Shown here piece after piece: positions 24,332 to 34,397 of a stretch of 47,184 bases of DNA (within the stretch, counting starts at the first letter, position 1; every line of letters begins with the position of its first letter). Source of the DNA: Anaerolineales bacterium (lineage in GTDB: Bacteria; Chloroflexota; Anaerolineae; Anaerolineales; E44-bin32); NCBI GenBank assembly GCA_029210945.1, contig JARGGH010000025.1:1-47184 (forward strand). The letters are read 5' to 3'. A program made the position numbers and the translations under genes. Below the pieces are notes generated by a model. That model was not told where the DNA came from, did not search any database, and saw nothing but the letters and a program-made list of their open reading frames with translations.

Positions 24332-25188
24332 ACGCGGCTCCCCAGCAGCCCGCTTGGGCGGACTAGAATGATGAATACAAACAGCACAAACTCGATCACC
24401 GGGACCCAACTGGTCTGCATGAACACCGGAATGATGCCCTCCAGGCTTCCAAGGATCAATCCGCCGACCAGCGCGCCAAGCGGATTGCCCAGCCCGCCCA
24501 GCACGACGATTACGAAACTGCGCAGCTCATAACCGCCGCCGGCGAGGATTGTGAAAGGAAAGAATGTGGCGATTAATCCGCCAGCGATGGCCGCCAGCAT
24601 CGTACCGATTCCAAAACTCAACGCGAGCACGCGTGAAGAGGGGATACCCATCAACTCCGCTGCGGTGCGGTTGTTCGCGACGGCGCGGATATTCTTCCCG
24701 GTGCGTGTACGGAACAAGAACAAGTACAGCAATCCGGTCACGATCACGGCCGCCAGGGCAGCGGCAACACGTGTCCAGAGCAAGCGTATCGGGCCTATGT
24801 CAACCGCACCAAGTGTGAAATCGACGTTATACGGCGACACGGTGAAGATGGCGGTGCCGATACCGATGATGATCATGTTCACAGAGAAGGTCGCCAGCAG
24901 CGAGGAAAGGTGCGGCGCGTCGATGACACGGTTGACAGCTACGTAGTAAATCAGGATGCCGAGGACGAGCCCGGCGAAGGCGACGAGGACGAGCGCGAGG
25001 TAAGGGTTCAACCCGAGGATCGTGAAGGCGAGGTAAATTCCGAACATACCCAATGCGATAATCGGGCCGTGTGCCAGATTGATCACATTCATCACGCCCC
25101 AGATCAAGCTCAAACCCATCGCGGCGATGCCGTACACAAACCCCAGCAGCAGACCATCGACGAGCGATGGTATCAGGATGTCAAACAT
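24328..25188 (-). CDS. livH: Branched-chain amino acid ABC transporter permease
   Basis: Inner-membrane permease of the LivH family, partner of LivM. ATG at 25188 after GGGAGAGAGCT gives about 286 residues; the open frame continues to 25332 but that region holds a stem-loop and no ribosome site. The LivH opening DGLLLGFVYGIAAMGLSLIWGVMNVINLAHG is clear (residues about 9-39), and VANNRTAAELMGIPSSRV is the EAA-like loop. The final segment ends FIILVRPSGLLGSRV, as in most LivH proteins. Confidence 0.93.
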   Translation of the reverse strand: MFDILIPSLVDGLLLGFVYGIAAMGLSLIWGVMNVINLAHGPIIALGMFGIYLAFTILGLNPYLALVLVAFAGLVLGILIYYVAVNRVIDAPHLSSLLATFSVNMIIIGIGTAIFTVSPYNVDFTLGAVDIGPIRLLWTRVAAALAAVIVTGLLYLFLFRTRTGKNIRAVANNRTAAELMGIPSSRVLALSFGIGTMLAAIAGGLIATFFPFTILAGGGYELRSFVIVVLGGLGNPLGALVGGLILGSLEGIIPVFMQTSWVPVIEFVLFVFIILVRPSGLLGSRV

Positions 25189-25200
25189 AGCTCTCTCCCG

Positions 25201-25255
25201 GGTTCCATGGGATCCCCTCCAGGGAAGCCTCAGCGACCCTGGAGGGGGTGGAACC
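25201..25255 (-). promoter_or_regulatory. Long stem-loop between livK and livH
   Basis: CCCCTCCAGGG (25214-25224) pairs with CCCTGGAGGGG (25237-25247), and GGTTCCA (25201-25207) pairs with TGGAACC (25249-25255). No T run follows. Such stems after a binding-protein gene often protect its mRNA or slow RNA polymerase, so that the binding protein is made in excess of the permease. This effect is inference. Confidence 0.6.
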
Positions 25256-25267
25256 ATATTGATCAGT

Positions 25268-26623
25268 TTACGGAAGGGGGTAAATCGTCTCTGCAGTCGC
25301 GCCTTCTGGCGGCCAGACGACCTCTTTCTCAAGTTCCCCGGATGGACGCTGCCACTGGATATAAATCATGCTGTGACCGATCTGCAGTCCGTGTGATTCG
25401 GCGGATGTGTCGAATTTTATGCGACCATAGAAGGTCAGGATGTCCATGGCGTCGAGAGCGTCCTTCACCGCTTCGGGGTCATAAGATCCAGCATCCATGA
25501 TGGCTTTCTGCAGGATCAGACCAGCCACGTAGCCTCCAGCGGAGTGATAGGAGGGCTCTTCATCGTACGCCGCGACGTAGCGTTCAACAAACTCGTCGCC
25601 GGTCGGGCCAAACCATTCCAAGCCTGCCTCGGCGGCTGACTCGGGTGTGAACTCTGCCAGGGGTTCCCATTGGCTGGGACCTACGATGCCGAAGGCAGCC
25701 TCACCCAGCTCGGCGAAATCCGGTTCAGGCGGAGCCACGAGCAGCGCGACGTATGCCAGGTCAACACCCTTCTCGTACAGTTGCCGGGCGAATGTGCTGC
25801 CATCCTGGAAGTGTCCACCTCCGAGGAGAGCTTGTGGGGCCGCAGCTTCGATCTTGTTGATAAACGGTCCGAAGTCTGTCGTCTCAGAATCGTAGCCTTC
25901 GAAGAGAACGACTTCATAACCGAGTGATTCAGCATAATCCTTTGCGGCGGTCACAACGTCGGTTGAGAACTGGTCATTCTCGTGAACGAACGCGACCTGC
26001 GTAAGATCCGGATCGAGCGCCTTGAGGTGATCGACTGCGCCCGCGAGATAGCGGCTTGCAGGGGTATAGGCCTGGTAGACACCAGTGTAGCCCAACTTGT
26101 AGGTCGAGTCTGACGCGGCTCCGGTCGTGATCATCACCTTGCCGTATTGCTCGGCGATAACAGCCGCCGCGCCGGTAAGTCCGCTCGAGTAGGGGCTGAT
26201 CAGGAAGTCGGCATTATCCTCGGTTGCGAGTCGAGTATAGAGTTCTTGCACACGTTCGTTGGTGCTCTCGTCGTCGTAAAAGAGGGGCTCGAAGGTCACC
26301 ACTTCGTTGCCGACCTCGAATCCGCCGGCATCCTGCAGGTCTTGAATGTAGAGCTGCAAACCGTTGTCCTGGCGGCCAGATGAGACATTCAGCCGGCCGG
26401 TGAGTGAGGCGGTATAGCCGAGCGTGAGCGTGGTAGCGGTCATGTCTTCTCCGGCGGGTACTTCCGCCTCTTCCATCTCTTCCGCTTGCTCTCCTTCCTC
26501 CATCGGCTCTTCAATTGGTTCTTCAGCGGGGGCTTCTGTCTGGGTGGGAGTCTGGGCACAAGCTGTGATGATAATTGAGGTGAGCGCCAAGACTATGAAC
26601 AGTTTCCACAATAACTTCTTCAT
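25268..26623 (-). CDS. livK: Branched-chain amino acid-type substrate-binding lipoprotein
   Basis: Extracellular receptor of the ABC system, anchored by lipid. 451 residues. The signal peptide KKLLWKLFIVLALTSIIITAC ends in a lipobox (ITAC, Cys22), followed by an acidic Glu/Pro-rich linker to about residue 60. The periplasmic-binding fold begins LTLGYTASLTGRLNVSSGRQ and has the usual type I (LivJ/AmiC) layout with DLQDAGGFEVGNEV and LTGAAAVIAEQYGKV. The binding site suggests an amino acid or related amide, but ligand specificity cannot be read. GAGGAGG precedes the ATG, within a short leader ORF's stop codon. Start is at 26623. Confidence 0.9.
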   Translation of the reverse strand: MKKLLWKLFIVLALTSIIITACAQTPTQTEAPAEEPIEEPMEEGEQAEEMEEAEVPAGEDMTATTLTLGYTASLTGRLNVSSGRQDNGLQLYIQDLQDAGGFEVGNEVVTFEPLFYDDESTNERVQELYTRLATEDNADFLISPYSSGLTGAAAVIAEQYGKVMITTGAASDSTYKLGYTGVYQAYTPASRYLAGAVDHLKALDPDLTQVAFVHENDQFSTDVVTAAKDYAESLGYEVVLFEGYDSETTDFGPFINKIEAAAPQALLGGGHFQDGSTFARQLYEKGVDLAYVALLVAPPEPDFAELGEAAFGIVGPSQWEPLAEFTPESAAEAGLEWFGPTGDEFVERYVAAYDEEPSYHSAGGYVAGLILQKAIMDAGSYDPEAVKDALDAMDILTFYGRIKFDTSAESHGLQIGHSMIYIQWQRPSGELEKEVVWPPEGATAETIYPLP

Positions 26624-26636
26624 TCTTATTTCCTCC

Positions 26637-26687
26637 TCATAAGATTTCTGATGTATTGCGGGTCACTCCGACTGCAGACTCAGTCAT
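26637..26687 (-). CDS. Possible 16-residue leader peptide upstream of livK
   Basis: An ATG at 26687, directly after AGGAGGTGT, opens 16 codons that end TTA TGA at 26637. The peptide would be MTESAVGVTRNTSEIL. The stop codon TGA forms part of the GAGGAGG ribosome site of livK, so the two may be coupled: ribosomes ending here would re-enter at livK. Only two Val, one Ile and one Leu are coded, so it is not a classic run of regulatory codons. The ATG is closer than optimal to the SD. Translation is not shown by sequence alone. Confidence 0.4.
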   Translation of the reverse strand: MTESAVGVTRNTSEIL

Positions 26688-26746
26688 ACACCTCCTCTCG
26701 AATCGTTAGGTCACCGTAAGGGCTGTAAAGTGCCCTAAGGAAATCG

Positions 26747-26773
26747 ATTATAGCCAGATTCCCCGAGGTGCAA
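26747..26773 (-). promoter_or_regulatory. Probable promoter of the liv operon
   Basis: TATAAT (26752-26747) on the minus strand, with TTGCAC (26773-26768) 15 bases or TTTGCA 16 bases upstream, gives a fair sigma-70 match. The transcript would have a leader of about 115 bases including GGGC-8-GCCC near its start and the possible leader peptide. Confidence 0.5.
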
Positions 26774-26802
26774 AAGTGAGATAAATCCTCTTGGCGAGCC
26801 GC

Positions 26803-26830
26803 TTGACACCTAGAACGGTTGTGCTATACT
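26803..26830 (+). promoter_or_regulatory. recA: recA promoter
   Basis: TTGACA (26803-26808), 16 bases, TATACT (26825-26830) is a near-perfect sigma-70 promoter, about 75 bases upstream of the recA ATG. The spacer is mostly filled by the first LexA-like box. Confidence 0.75.
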
Positions 26831-26848
26831 GGAATGGCACAATTGTTC
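26813..26848 (+). promoter_or_regulatory. Two LexA-like boxes in the recA promoter
   Basis: GAAC-GGTT-GTGC (26813-26824) lies between -35 and -10, and GCAC-AATT-GTTC (26837-26848) near the start of transcription. Each matches GAAC-4-GTTC, the SOS box of Gram-positive bacteria, with one changed base, and the second is the mirror form of the first. Flanks are similar too (CTA and TAG/TATA). No lexA gene is in the window to compare. Confidence 0.5.
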
Positions 26849-26904
26849 TATACCGGCTTCTGCCGCCAGCTATTCAGATCATACAAGCAGCGAGGTGAGG
26901 TGTC

Positions 26905-27978
26905 ATGGAAGAGGAACGCAAACAGGTACTCGAGAAAGCAATTTCCACGATTAAAAAACGCTTCGGCGAGGGTGCTGTCATGCGTCTGGGGGAATCTCAG
27001 AGCCTGGAGGTCGAGGCGATCCCGACCGGCTCACTCACGCTGGACATGGCGCTCGGGGTGGGTGGCATCCCGCGTGGGCGGGTGACCGAGATTTACGGTC
27101 CCGAAGCGTCCGGCAAGACGACTCTTTGCCAGCACATCGTCGCCGAGACGCAGCGCCTGGGAGGCGTGTGCGCGTTCATCGACATGGAGCACGCGCTCGA
27201 TCCAAGCTATGCAGCGCGCTGTGGCGTCAATGTGGACGAGCTCTATATCTCACAACCGGATACGGGCGAACAAGCGCTGGAGATCACTGAGACGCTCGTC
27301 CGTAGCGGTGCGGTCGATGTCGTCATCATTGACTCCGTCGCGGCGCTGGTGCCGCGCGCCGAAATTGAAGGTGAGATGGGCGACGCGCCGATGGGTATGC
27401 AAGCGCGCCTGATGAGCCAGGCGATGCGCAAACTGAGCGGCGCGATCAAGCAAACCAACACCGCAGTGATTTTCACCAATCAACTGCGCATGAAGATCGG
27501 CGTGATGTTCGGCAGTCCGGAGACCACCACGGGGGGGCGGGCGTTGAAATTTTATGCCTCGGTGCGCTTGGATATGCGCCGTATTGAGAGCATCAAGGTC
27601 GGGCAGGAGATCGTTGGCAACCGTGTGCGCGTGCGCGTCGTCAAGAACAAGGTCGCAGCCCCGTTCAGAGTGGCCGAGTTCGACATCACCTACAATCAAG
27701 GGATCTCAAAGGTCGGTGATGTTCTGGACCTCGGTGTTGATCTCGATCTGATCGAGAAACGCGGTTCTTATTATTACTACGATGAGAATCTACTGGGGCA
27801 GGGTCGTGAGAACGCGAAGACCCATCTCCTGGAGAACCCAGAAGTCGCGATAGAGCTGGAAGCGCTCATCCGCGAATCCGCCGGATTACATAGTGATACC
27901 GGATCGGTCGACCGGGTAGAAGAACGGATCGGAGAAGAAGACGAAGATTATGCCGAGGAGCAGGTCGACTCCGCCTGA
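26905..27978 (+). CDS. recA: RecA recombinase
   Basis: DNA-dependent ATPase for homologous recombination, repair and SOS induction by LexA self-cleavage. 357 residues, the usual length. Walker A is GPEASGKTT at about residues 65-73, Walker [16 protein letters not shown] ([12 protein letters not shown]), and the MAW-like [23 protein letters not shown] is the L2 region conserved in all RecA. Start ATG after GAGGTGAGGTGTC; the N-terminal [20 protein letters not shown] is the usual polymerisation helix. The acidic C-terminal tail ([19 protein letters not shown]) is typical. Own promoter with LexA-like sites and a strong terminator: single gene. Confidence 0.98.
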   Translation: MEEERKQVLEKAISTIKKRFGEGAVMRLGESQSLEVEAIPTGSLTLDMALGVGGIPRGRVTEIYGPEASGKTTLCQHIVAETQRLGGVCAFIDMEHALDPSYAARCGVNVDELYISQPDTGEQALEITETLVRSGAVDVVIIDSVAALVPRAEIEGEMGDAPMGMQARLMSQAMRKLSGAIKQTNTAVIFTNQLRMKIGVMFGSPETTTGGRALKFYASVRLDMRRIESIKVGQEIVGNRVRVRVVKNKVAAPFRVAEFDITYNQGISKVGDVLDLGVDLDLIEKRGSYYYYDENLLGQGRENAKTHLLENPEVAIELEALIRESAGLHSDTGSVDRVEERIGEEDEDYAEEQVDSA

Positions 27979-28007
27979 AGCCTTGACAGTCTGAATTCTG
28001 CCGATGC

Positions 28008-28045
28008 AGAGATCCACCCGTTCAGGGGTGGATCTCTTTTATTTT
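28008..28045 (+). terminator. recA terminator
   Basis: AGAGATCCACCC and GGGTGGATCTCT form a 12-bp stem with a 6-base loop, followed by TTTTATTTT. Confidence 0.92.
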
Positions 28046-28076
28046 AGAAACAAGCGCGACCGTCTATAATGCAGGC

Positions 28077-28643
28077 ATGCGACGTTACGCTGTCAGGATC
28101 CTCCGGGTTCCGCTCGTTATTATCGGGATGACTGTCACCGGATGCACCGTCGAAGAGACGCCGGTTCCATCGCCGACGATCGCGGCGGTTCGCCCGGTTG
28201 CGACGCCGGGTATCACTCCCCCAACCGCCACGCTGCTCCCGGGCGCGACGGCGACCATCCCGGCTGACGATTGTTTCAACGACGCGATCTTTCTCGAAGA
28301 TGTGACCATCCCGGACTTCTCGCTGGTCGAGCCCGGGGAGCTGCTGGAAAAGCGCTGGATGGTGCAGAACAGCGGCACCTGCGATTGGGGGGCCGGCTAT
28401 CGCCTTGTGCGTCTGGGTTCCGACGAGTTTGACGGACCGAGCGAGTTGGCGCTCTTTCCGGCATCCGCGGGCAGCTCTGCGGAGCTGCGTGTTGAGTTGA
28501 ACGCGCCTGACGAGCCAGGTGAATACATCAGCCGCTGGCAGGCTTACTCCGCTGACGGTGTCCCGTTTGGCCAGGAAATCTACCTGCTCATCCGGATCCC
28601 GACACCGACACCGGAACCAACTGCGACGTCACGGTCAGGCTGA
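28077..28643 (+). CDS. Lipoprotein with an NBR1-Ig-like domain
   Basis: Secreted, lipid-anchored protein of 188 residues. Signal: MRRYAVRILRVPLVIIGMTVTGC, lipobox VTGC with Cys23. A Thr/Pro-rich linker (residues about 28-60) leads to a single beta-sandwich: DCFNDAIFLEDVTIPDF, then LEKRWMVQNSGTCDWGAGYRLVRL, which is the NBR1-Ig-like (Next-to-BRCA1, FW) domain pattern KxWxxxNxGtcxWxxxYxL, then GEYISRWQAYSADGVPFG. The C-terminus ends in another PTPTPEPT tail. The domain is best known from an autophagy receptor, but bacterial copies occur in surface lipoproteins of Chloroflexota. Function is unknown. Follows the recA terminator and is transcribed separately. Confidence 0.83.
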   Translation: MRRYAVRILRVPLVIIGMTVTGCTVEETPVPSPTIAAVRPVATPGITPPTATLLPGATATIPADDCFNDAIFLEDVTIPDFSLVEPGELLEKRWMVQNSGTCDWGAGYRLVRLGSDEFDGPSELALFPASAGSSAELRVELNAPDEPGEYISRWQAYSADGVPFGQEIYLLIRIPTPTPEPTATSRSG

Positions 28644-28653
28644 ATCCCCCGAG

Positions 28654-30237
28654 TTATTGCTCTGCCGGGTCGATTTTATACACCTGGTAGGAATCATCCG
28701 AGAAGAGCAGTTCTGCAAAGATCGAACACGTCAGCCCATGCTGGTCAGGCCCGAGCACGACGTGGTTTATCGATCCCGATTCAACCGCCTTATCGATCTG
28801 AACGCAGTTGCGCTCGTCGACTGTATCCCGGTAGAAATTCTGTGCCGTTCGCAGACGGTCGTACCACTCAATCACCTCGGCATCCACGTAAGGGATCGAT
28901 TTAAAATCAACCAGGATGGGGGCTCCGGTGGCGAGGCGAAAATCTTGCTGTTTCGGAGGGATGAAGAATCGGTCACCAGGTCTATGGTTCACACGGATGA
29001 ACTCGAACATCGGACGAGCGGTGTCCAGGCGTTTACCTCGCAGGTCGTGCAGGTAGCTTCCGATCCCGATGCCCGCCAGGAGGATCAACAGGAGCCAGAC
29101 GGCAACCTCGATTCTTCGACGACCGCGCTCAATCGTCGGATGTATTCGCGCTCGCAACCGGTCGCTGACAAATCCCAGCAGCAGCACGCTGCTCACCGGC
29201 ACAAGCAGCGCAGATGGTCGCCAGGGGAAGAGCAGCGCCAAGCGCTGGTTTCCGGTTTCGATCTGGAAAAGGGTCAGCAGAAATACCGCAGCCGCGATTG
29301 TTGTCAGGATGATCGAGATCGGATGCTTGCGGTAGAGATAGATGGCTAGCAGGATCAAACCAGATTGGAATATGACGCTCAGGTTGAACCATTCTTTCAG
29401 CAGGACATGGTTGGGGATGCGCGTCTCCACCAGTATTTGTGAGGCGAGTTCCGCAAGGCGTGGCGATGTCGCCTGGAAACGTGACCATGTGTACCAGAGG
29501 ATCGGGCTGACCAGCACCAGGGATACAAGCCCGATCAAGATCAGCCCCTTCGGTGACCGGCTCTCTTTCAGCGAGACGAACATGAATCCCAGGATGACAA
29601 GAGCAGCGCTTAAGAGGTAGGTAGGATGGACCGTGGCGGCTAGCACGACACTGATGATCGCAGGGATTGTTCGCTTGCGGAGGAAGAGCAGAATTCCCAG
29701 CAGGAGCAGCACACCAAACGTGCTTGGTTGAAAGACGGTCCCCAACAGGCGCTGCCCGGCGAAGCCACCCTCCAGGACGAATCGCCAACCCTGACCGAGA
29801 GCGCGCGAGAGAATAAAGCGGAAGGCGAATGAATGAATCGCGATCAGCACTCCCAGCACGATCCACCGTTGTGGTCGGTCCCACTGAGGCTGCAAGGTTT
29901 CCTGAAGCAAACCCCACATACTGTAAAGATAGACGCCCAGCAGGACGGCATAGTAGATATGGAACAGGGCGGGGAGACGCAGCAAGAAGGTGAGTTGAAC
30001 CAGCGCGGAAAAGACCGGCGTCGGGTCGACCGTGTTCGCCAGCCAATCGTGTTCCAGGGTCCCGAATCCGGCCGTGGCTGCCCCGTGCAGGAAGTATTGA
30101 TTCTGGTTGGATGTGTAGAGCGGCGCCTGGCTGTAGGCTAGAGCGAAGAGGGCGAAGACGCCTAGCATCGCCACCAGCGATTGCATAGGCCACCGGATTA
30201 AGTTTTCATTCGGGCTTTGTTCTTCAGCCATCGCCAT
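28654..30237 (-). CDS. Multi-pass membrane protein, glycosyltransferase-like or DUF6798-type
   Basis: Integral membrane protein of about 527 residues with some eleven to twelve hydrophobic segments, e.g. SLVAMLGVFALFALAY, LGVLLLLGILLFL and VAVWLLLILLAGIGIGSYL. After the last segment is a soluble C-terminal part of about 120 residues: EFIRVNHRPGDRFFIPP, FRLATGAPILVDFKS, VEWYDRL and NHVVLGP. Layout, with membrane helices then a short C-domain, recalls GT-C-like or DUF6798 proteins; this recollection is not firm. An in-frame GTG at 30270 is inside the upstream operon's terminator, so I use ATG at 30237 (or 30231). No clear ribosome site, so it may be leaderless. Confidence 0.7.
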   Translation of the reverse strand: MAMAEEQSPNENLIRWPMQSLVAMLGVFALFALAYSQAPLYTSNQNQYFLHGAATAGFGTLEHDWLANTVDPTPVFSALVQLTFLLRLPALFHIYYAVLLGVYLYSMWGLLQETLQPQWDRPQRWIVLGVLIAIHSFAFRFILSRALGQGWRFVLEGGFAGQRLLGTVFQPSTFGVLLLLGILLFLRKRTIPAIISVVLAATVHPTYLLSAALVILGFMFVSLKESRSPKGLILIGLVSLVLVSPILWYTWSRFQATSPRLAELASQILVETRIPNHVLLKEWFNLSVIFQSGLILLAIYLYRKHPISIILTTIAAAVFLLTLFQIETGNQRLALLFPWRPSALLVPVSSVLLLGFVSDRLRARIHPTIERGRRRIEVAVWLLLILLAGIGIGSYLHDLRGKRLDTARPMFEFIRVNHRPGDRFFIPPKQQDFRLATGAPILVDFKSIPYVDAEVIEWYDRLRTAQNFYRDTVDERNCVQIDKAVESGSINHVVLGPDQHGLTCSIFAELLFSDDSYQVYKIDPAEQ

Positions 30238-30252
30238 AATCGCAGCACTATC

Positions 30253-30296
30253 AAAAAGCAAGGGCTGCACTGAGTCGCTCAGTTCACGCCCTTGCT
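30253..30296 (-). terminator. Terminator of the mtnA-ahcY operon
   Basis: On the minus strand AGCAAGGGC (30296-30288) pairs with GCCCTTGCT (30265-30257), with an inner complementary pair (CTGAGCGACTCAG), and is followed by five T. It follows ahcY by 47 bases. Confidence 0.8.
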
Positions 30297-30342
30297 CAAT
30301 TCCGGATCATTAACACGCCTCTGCGTTCGTGAGAACGGGAGG

Positions 30343-32620
<2,278 letters not shown>

Positions 32621-32685
32621 GAGAGGATCTCCTTCGTCTCCTGATCCACCAGTTGAGCGGGGAGGGGGTGTGTCCAGCATACATT

Positions 32686-33441
32686 CTAACGCTTAATGCG
32701 TTTTCCGTAACCCTCGAGAAATTCGCAGTAGGTCTGGAAGCCGATCCGTTTATACGCAGTTACCGCAGCCGTGTTCGCCTTGGCAACATTGAGCACAATC
32801 GTCTCGACACCGTTTGCGAGCAGCTCTTGAACAACAGCATAGCTGGTCAGCGTGGCGCAGCCCTTGCCTCGATAGGCAGGATCGGTAAACACATTGCCGA
32901 TCGCGGCGAGCCGGTAATGCTTTGATAGAATATGCGTCCCCGAGACGGCCATCAAGCGGTCGTGATCGTAAACCCCGTAGAAGACGCCCAAGTCCAGCTG
33001 GGATTCGAGGAATGCATCCGGAGCATCCGGGTGATCCGAGAAAAGGTCTTGGAGGTCATCCAGATTTCCAGCATTCAGACGCTCAGCAGACAGGCCGCCC
33101 GGACCGATCGTTCCCGCCCGATCGGTGTAAACCATTCGCCACATCTCGAACATTTCGTCGATTTCGAAGGCCGCACTAATTGGGATCAGGTGTGCAGGCC
33201 GGATCGAGAACTGGTACCTGCCAGCGGGTATCTTGGAGAGCAGCGTGGCGATACCTGATGGGGTCCCGTGCGTAAAAAGCACTGGTGGATCGAGACGCCT
33301 GTAATTTAAAATTAGCGCATCATCTGCGACGGACCAGCTGCAGAAGGCTGCCTGTTCGGGCTCGAGATCCGCCAGCGCATAGGCTGACCAGACTCGATCA
33401 GCCGCGAGGATCCTCTCGATTTTCTCCACGTTGACGTTCAT
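32686..33441 (-). CDS. GNAT-family N-acetyltransferase
   Basis: Acyl-CoA-dependent transferase, substrate unknown. 251 residues. The GNAT acyl-CoA motif A is AIGNVFTDPAYRGKGCATLTSYAV (residues about 188-211), following strand VYDHDRLMAVSGTHIL, and VLNVAKANTAAVTAYKRIGFQ is the usual second half (N-x-x-A-x-x-x-Y-x-x-x-GF). The N-terminal half does not match motif A and may be a second, degenerate GNAT domain of the tandem type. The ATG overlaps adoK's stop codon by 4 bases. In the same operon as adoK and mtnA; any link to their substrates is guesswork. Confidence 0.86.
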   Translation of the reverse strand: MNVNVEKIERILAADRVWSAYALADLEPEQAAFCSWSVADDALILNYRRLDPPVLFTHGTPSGIATLLSKIPAGRYQFSIRPAHLIPISAAFEIDEMFEMWRMVYTDRAGTIGPGGLSAERLNAGNLDDLQDLFSDHPDAPDAFLESQLDLGVFYGVYDHDRLMAVSGTHILSKHYRLAAIGNVFTDPAYRGKGCATLTSYAVVQELLANGVETIVLNVAKANTAAVTAYKRIGFQTYCEFLEGYGKRIKR

Positions 33442-34397
33442 GATGCGTCAATGGCATCCAATGCCCCCTGATCGTCGAAGTGCTCCCGGTAGCGCTCCAG
33501 GAAGGATGACCATTCAAAGGTATGCGTCTGAGGACCTTCGGATTCGAGACAGAATGCAGCTGCCACAGCGCCCATCTCAGCGCAGCGCTCGAGCGGCAGT
33601 GCATGAGCGTAGCCCTTCAGGAATCCGCCGCGGAAAGAATCCCCAACACCGGTCGGGTCGACAATTCTTTCCGGTGGCACTGCGGGGATGCGCGCCGTCC
33701 CTTGCTTGGTGATCAGATCAATTCCTAAATCGCCGCGCGTGATTACGATGAATTCGACCGATTCGAGCATCGATTCCAGATCTTCACCCGTCTTATTCGT
33801 GATCAAACCAAATTCGTAGTCATTGGAAAAGAGGGCTTTTGCTTGGGAAGTACCCTGGACGAGATCCTCAGCCGATAAACGCACGATTTGCTGGCTGGGA
33901 TCGTAGAAATAATCGATCCCCAGCTCCGCGCACTCAGCAGAGTAATTGGTCATCGCCGCCGGCTCGTTTGGCGAGATGATGGCGAGGTCCGGCTTGGTCT
34001 CCAGTTGCCTGAAACTGAGATTGTTGGCCCGTTCCATGGCGCCTGGATAGAAGCTGGCAATTTGTGCGTTCGCCAGGTCTGTGCTCACGAAGAATGAGGC
34101 CGTAAAAAGTTCAGGAATCGTTTTCAACAAACTGGTATCGACACCGCGCTCCGCAAGCCAGGCAGCGTGCTCGCTGTAATCAAATCCCACCGGCGCCATG
34201 ACTTTGGGTTTCTCTCCGAGCAGCGCCAGCGTATAGGCGATGTTGGCAGCGACTCCGCCTGGAAAGCGCGTGAGCCGATCGACGAGGAATGAAAGGCTGA
34301 TGCGGTCGATCTGGTCGGGAAGGATGTGATCCTGAAAGTGACCGGGAAAGGTCATCAGATAATCAAACGCGATCGAACCGGTTATGACGATGTTCAT
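33438..34397 (-). CDS. adoK: Adenosine kinase (PfkB family)
   Basis: Phosphorylates adenosine to AMP. 319 residues. Many segments match, as I remember it, Mycobacterium tuberculosis AdoK: NIVITGSIAFDYLMTFPGHF, DQIDRISLSFLVD, PGGVAANIAYTLALLG, AQIASFYPGAM, FYDPSQQIVRLS, FSNDYEFGLI and the active-site motif DPTGVGDSFRGGFL with its catalytic Asp. This is distinct from sugar kinases of the family. Being between mtnA and ahcY supports adenosine as the substrate, since ahcY releases it and removal pulls the reversible SAH cleavage forward. The ATG overlaps the mtnA stop by 4 bases. Confidence 0.87.
   Translation of the reverse strand: MNIVITGSIAFDYLMTFPGHFQDHILPDQIDRISLSFLVDRLTRFPGGVAANIAYTLALLGEKPKVMAPVGFDYSEHAAWLAERGVDTSLLKTIPELFTASFFVSTDLANAQIASFYPGAMERANNLSFRQLETKPDLAIISPNEPAAMTNYSAECAELGIDYFYDPSQQIVRLSAEDLVQGTSQAKALFSNDYEFGLITNKTGEDLESMLESVEFIVITRGDLGIDLITKQGTARIPAVPPERIVDPTGVGDSFRGGFLKGYAHALPLERCAEMGAVAAAFCLESEGPQTHTFEWSSFLERYREHFDDQGALDAIDAS

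Noticed and set aside
30238..30270. GTG start for the membrane protein at 30270
   Set aside because: It lies inside the terminator hairpin of the upstream operon and would code for part of the stem.
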